DNA from: Flavobacteriales bacterium UBA5869
GTDB taxonomy: Bacteria; Bacteroidota; Bacteroidia; Flavobacteriales_D; Crocinitomicaceae
Length of the DNA: 6,956 bases
Assembly (NCBI GenBank): GCA_002432565.1
Contig: DJFP01000226.1
Coordinates: 2,820 to 9,775 of the forward strand
Direction: 5' to 3'
In this document: positions 4,465-6,956 of the stretch, piece by piece
How positions within the stretch are numbered: the stretch's first letter is position 1
Layout of the letters: each line of letters starts with the position of its first letter
Position numbers and translations under genes: made by a program
The notes under the pieces: model-generated
What the model saw: only the letters and a program-made list of their open reading frames with translations
Database searches by the model: none
What the model was told of the DNA's origin: nothing

Positions 4465-6956
4465 TTAAATTTCAAGCATTTCTTCATTCATTATAGGAAT
4501 CTTGAAAATGACCGTAGTTCCGTTGTTATCCGGTTTGTCAATAATCTCAAAGATAACGGAATATTGGTACTTTGCTTTTAACAAGTTAATTTTATCGAGT
4601 ACCATATTCCAGCCGTGAGAAATATGGTTTGTACGGTAGGAATTGATACGTTTGGCTTCCTGCCTTCCGACTCCATTGTCATCTATCTTTAGGATGATGG
4701 AATCACCTTCCTGGTATCCTTCAATAATCAGTTTTTTATCCCCTTTTTTGTGAGCCAATCCATGAACAAGAGCATTTTCAACAGTTGGTTGTATGAGAAG
4801 GGTCGGAATTTTTAAATGAAGCAGGTTCTCGGGAATGGTAACTTCTACTCCGAGTGTTTCTTCGAAGCGGAATCGTTCTACTGCAATGTACGATTTCAGC
4901 AATTCTACTTCATCGCGGAGCGTAATGAAGGAATTATCACTCTGCTGCAGGAATTTTCGAAGCAGGCTGGAGAAATCACTCAATGCGTACTCTGCTTCTT
5001 CCTGTTTCCCCATTACAATCAGGTATTGGATATTGTTCAAACAATTGAAAATGAAATGCGGGTTCATTTTTGCCTGAATGGCCTTCAGTTTTAACTCGAA
5101 CATCGTGTTTTTATGCTCACTGTCTTTGAGTTCCTGGTCTTTTGAAATCTGGATGCGTTTGTAGGTCAATAGGAAAATGAGCAGGAAGACCAATCCGAAA
5201 GCCAATAATCTGAACCAAAGTGTTTCATAAATGTGCTTTTCAATTTTGAAGGCATAAATAATTTCGTCCGGGCTATGATCATTAAAACCGTCTATTCCGC
5301 GCATGTATACCTTGTATTCACCGGGAGGAAGCATTTTAAAGCTGATTTCTCCTTTTTTGGTAGGTGAGCTCCATTCATCCTTAACATCCGGACCAACTAA
5401 TTTGTATTGATAGTGCAGATTGTAGAAGTGTGTAAAATTCGGGCAGTAATACTGAAGATTAATAGTATGTGTATTTCGAGGGAAAACATGATCAGATAAT
5501 GATTGGATTTTATCGTTTACAACAACCTCTTTTAAAAAAGGACGTAATTTGCGGTACTTCGGAATTTCGAAAAAACTAACCAAAACCCCCTGAATTGTAG
5601 GGAAATAGAAATGCTTACTGTCACTGGTGTAGTAGTTGTTTTGGAACCCTCCGTTAAACTCTGTATTCAGGATACCATCGTCTTGTCCTAACCTGAAGGG
5701 TATCAGGAAATTAATTTTATGAGCCAGGAAATCATCAATTTTACGTTCACTGATTACGTAGAGGCCGTGGTTGGAAGAGATATATAAATTCCCGTTTTTA
5801 TCCGGGGCTAAAGTGAAAATGTCGTTGTTTAGCAGACAGTTTCGCATGCGGCTTAAAGGCCGCAATGTTTTATAGTCCCAGTAGTATAATCCCCCGCCGT
5901 ACGTCCCGATATAGAAAGTTCCGTCCTTTTTCTCATGGAAAGCACGAACTTCTTTTCCGTTCAATCCGTTTCGAATGCCGAGTTGTCTTTTAAGTTTCAG
6001 GTCTTCGGAGAAAATAAAGAAACCGTCTTCACCACCAACCAGAATGTCTCCGTTCTTTAATTGGTAGAAGCAGATGACCAATCCTATCTTGTATGGTTCA
6101 AATACCGGTTTAAGTTCCCTTGAACTTTCACCCAATAAAATCCCGTGTTCTGTTCCTATCCAGATGCGTTTCTTCCTATCCTGGAAAATGGCGTGTATGG
6201 GGTTTTTATTGAGATTTTTCGTAATGGTCTTAACCCGTTTATTTTTCTTAAAAACCCATATTCCGGATCCCCAGGTCCCTGCCCAAACTTCATTGTTTAT
6301 AGTTGCAAGACAAGAAAAATCCGTTTGTTCGGTATAGTATTTAGAGATAGAATGCTGTCCAAATTTGAAGATGCTTCCATGAGTTCCCGAAACAATTAAT
6401 TTCTTCTCGGGGGTTTTTATGATGGAGCTGAGAGAAGATTCTATTAAAACGGATTCATTATAGATCGACATGCACTGTTTCATTTTGATCTGTAATAGTC
6501 CTTTGTCGCTGCTTCCTGCAAAAAGGAAGTTTTCATCTGCATTGTAAAAAAGAGACAGGATTATTTTACTGGGAAAATTGATGTTTTGTGATTCAAAAAA
6601 AGGAAGGATGGCATTCTTATAGAAAAGTCCTTTGTGTGAGGAAACGAATACTTCTTTTTTCGGACTAAAAGCAATGTCCGTGAAATGAGCACCTTTTGAA
6701 TCGTCTTTAAATTTTTGAGGAATCAATTTATCCTTATAACAGATAGCGATACCATCCGGTCCAAGCAGGTAGTTTTCGCCGGTATAAGGGTTTTTTTTTG
6801 ATCGGGAGTAAATTTCTTCGGATAGTTTAATCCACTTGGAGTTGCGTAAAACATAGGTCCCGGTTGGATCTGAGAAGAAAGGAATTTTACCAATAAAACC
6901 GACCCCTAAAATGCATTCCCTGAAGTCTATATTGGAAATAAGTTTACTTTTTTTAG
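4465..6956 (-). CDS. Propeller/Y_Y_Y sensor histidine kinase (LytS-type), 5'-truncated
   Basis: Membrane sensor kinase, 829 residues visible, reading open to the right window edge, so its N-terminus and any signal peptide are missing. The TTG at 6724-6726 encodes an internal Leu (KDKLIPQKF), not a start; 76 further in-frame codons lie upstream. About nine propeller-type repeats follow one another, for example VWAGTWGSGIWVF (about 223-235), IWIGTEHGILLG (264-275), ILVGGEDGFFIF (304-315), FYIGTYGGGLYYWD (347-360) and LYISSNHGLYVI (390-401). Next come a Y_Y_Y-like domain (about 495-572, with LPPGEYKVYMRG), one transmembrane helix (about 580-597), a charged linker, a His_kinase domain with MNPHFIFNCLNNIQYL (phosphoacceptor H633), and an HATPase region with PTVENALVHGL (N727) and DDNGVG (758-763). 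The topology suggests a periplasmic sensor and cytoplasmic kinase. There is no fused receiver or AraC domain, so it is not a hybrid one-protein system; the LytTR regulator 11 nt downstream is its expected partner. The ligand is unknown. Confidence 0.95.
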   Translation of the reverse strand, partial: KKSKLISNIDFRECILGVGFIGKIPFFSDPTGTYVLRNSKWIKLSEEIYSRSKKNPYTGENYLLGPDGIAICYKDKLIPQKFKDDSKGAHFTDIAFSPKKEVFVSSHKGLFYKNAILPFFESQNINFPSKIILSLFYNADENFLFAGSSDKGLLQIKMKQCMSIYNESVLIESSLSSIIKTPEKKLIVSGTHGSIFKFGQHSISKYYTEQTDFSCLATINNEVWAGTWGSGIWVFKKNKRVKTITKNLNKNPIHAIFQDRKKRIWIGTEHGILLGESSRELKPVFEPYKIGLVICFYQLKNGDILVGGEDGFFIFSEDLKLKRQLGIRNGLNGKEVRAFHEKKDGTFYIGTYGGGLYYWDYKTLRPLSRMRNCLLNNDIFTLAPDKNGNLYISSNHGLYVISERKIDDFLAHKINFLIPFRLGQDDGILNTEFNGGFQNNYYTSDSKHFYFPTIQGVLVSFFEIPKYRKLRPFLKEVVVNDKIQSLSDHVFPRNTHTINLQYYCPNFTHFYNLHYQYKLVGPDVKDEWSSPTKKGEISFKMLPPGEYKVYMRGIDGFNDHSPDEIIYAFKIEKHIYETLWFRLLAFGLVFLLIFLLTYKRIQISKDQELKDSEHKNTMFELKLKAIQAKMNPHFIFNCLNNIQYLIVMGKQEEAEYALSDFSSLLRKFLQQSDNSFITLRDEVELLKSYIAVERFRFEETLGVEVTIPENLLHLKIPTLLIQPTVENALVHGLAHKKGDKKLIIEGYQEGDSIILKIDDNGVGRQEAKRINSYRTNHISHGWNMVLDKINLLKAKYQYSVIFEIIDKPDNNGTTVIFKIPIMNEEMLEI

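Noticed and set aside
4816..5094. Plus-strand open frames of 80-92 codons inside the kinase gene
   Set aside because: Antisense to the histidine kinase H-box and dimerisation region; the coding evidence is on the minus strand.
6724..6726. TTG as start codon of the sensor kinase
   Set aside because: The frame stays open for 76 more codons to the window edge with propeller-like sequence (GENYLLGPDGIAIC), so this codon is an internal Leu.

Overview
The window looks like chromosomal DNA from a member of the Bacteroidota, most likely Flavobacteriia, possibly near Fluviicola/Crocinitomicaceae (the family-level guess is weak). The evidence is moderately AT-rich coding sequence, no Shine-Dalgarno motifs at the starts, a Bacteroidota-type promoter (TTG, 20 bp, TAACTTTG) before the topoisomerase gene, a topoisomerase III of the type I associate with Bacteroidota, and a propeller/Y_Y_Y sensor kinase paired with a LytTR regulator, an arrangement common in this phylum. 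No mobile element, CRISPR array, tRNA or rRNA was seen.

Layout. Positions 1-875 (+) hold the C-terminal 290 residues of a CapA-family (PGA_cap) metallophosphatase-like protein whose start lies outside the window. Its stop overlaps the start of folA (dihydrofolate reductase, 872-1378, +) in an ATGA, so the two are probably co-transcribed. A 145-bp gap follows, with an imperfect hairpin (1401-1428) and a promoter whose -7 element ends only 6 nt before the ATG of topB (DNA topoisomerase III, 1524-3647, +), which suggests a leaderless or nearly leaderless mRNA. A 74-bp gap with a tandem 8-mer and a hairpin separates topB from a convergent two-component operon on the minus strand: a LytTR response regulator (3722-4453) preceded in its own direction by a membrane sensor histidine kinase with a beta-propeller sensor (4465 to the window edge).

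How they work together. The kinase and regulator are separated by only 11 nt and are almost certainly a cognate pair: the propeller and Y_Y_Y region should sense something in the periplasm, the LytS-type kinase domain should phosphorylate D54 of the regulator, and the LytTR domain should bind DNA. Their targets are not in the window. The CapA-folA pair and topB are housekeeping or envelope genes with no evident functional link to the two-component system. Both ends of the window cut genes: the CapA protein lacks its N-terminus and the kinase lacks its N-terminus. I found no convincing previously undescribed system. The points most worth a second look are the topB promoter, the altered TOPRIM motif of TopB, and the structured gap between the convergent operons.
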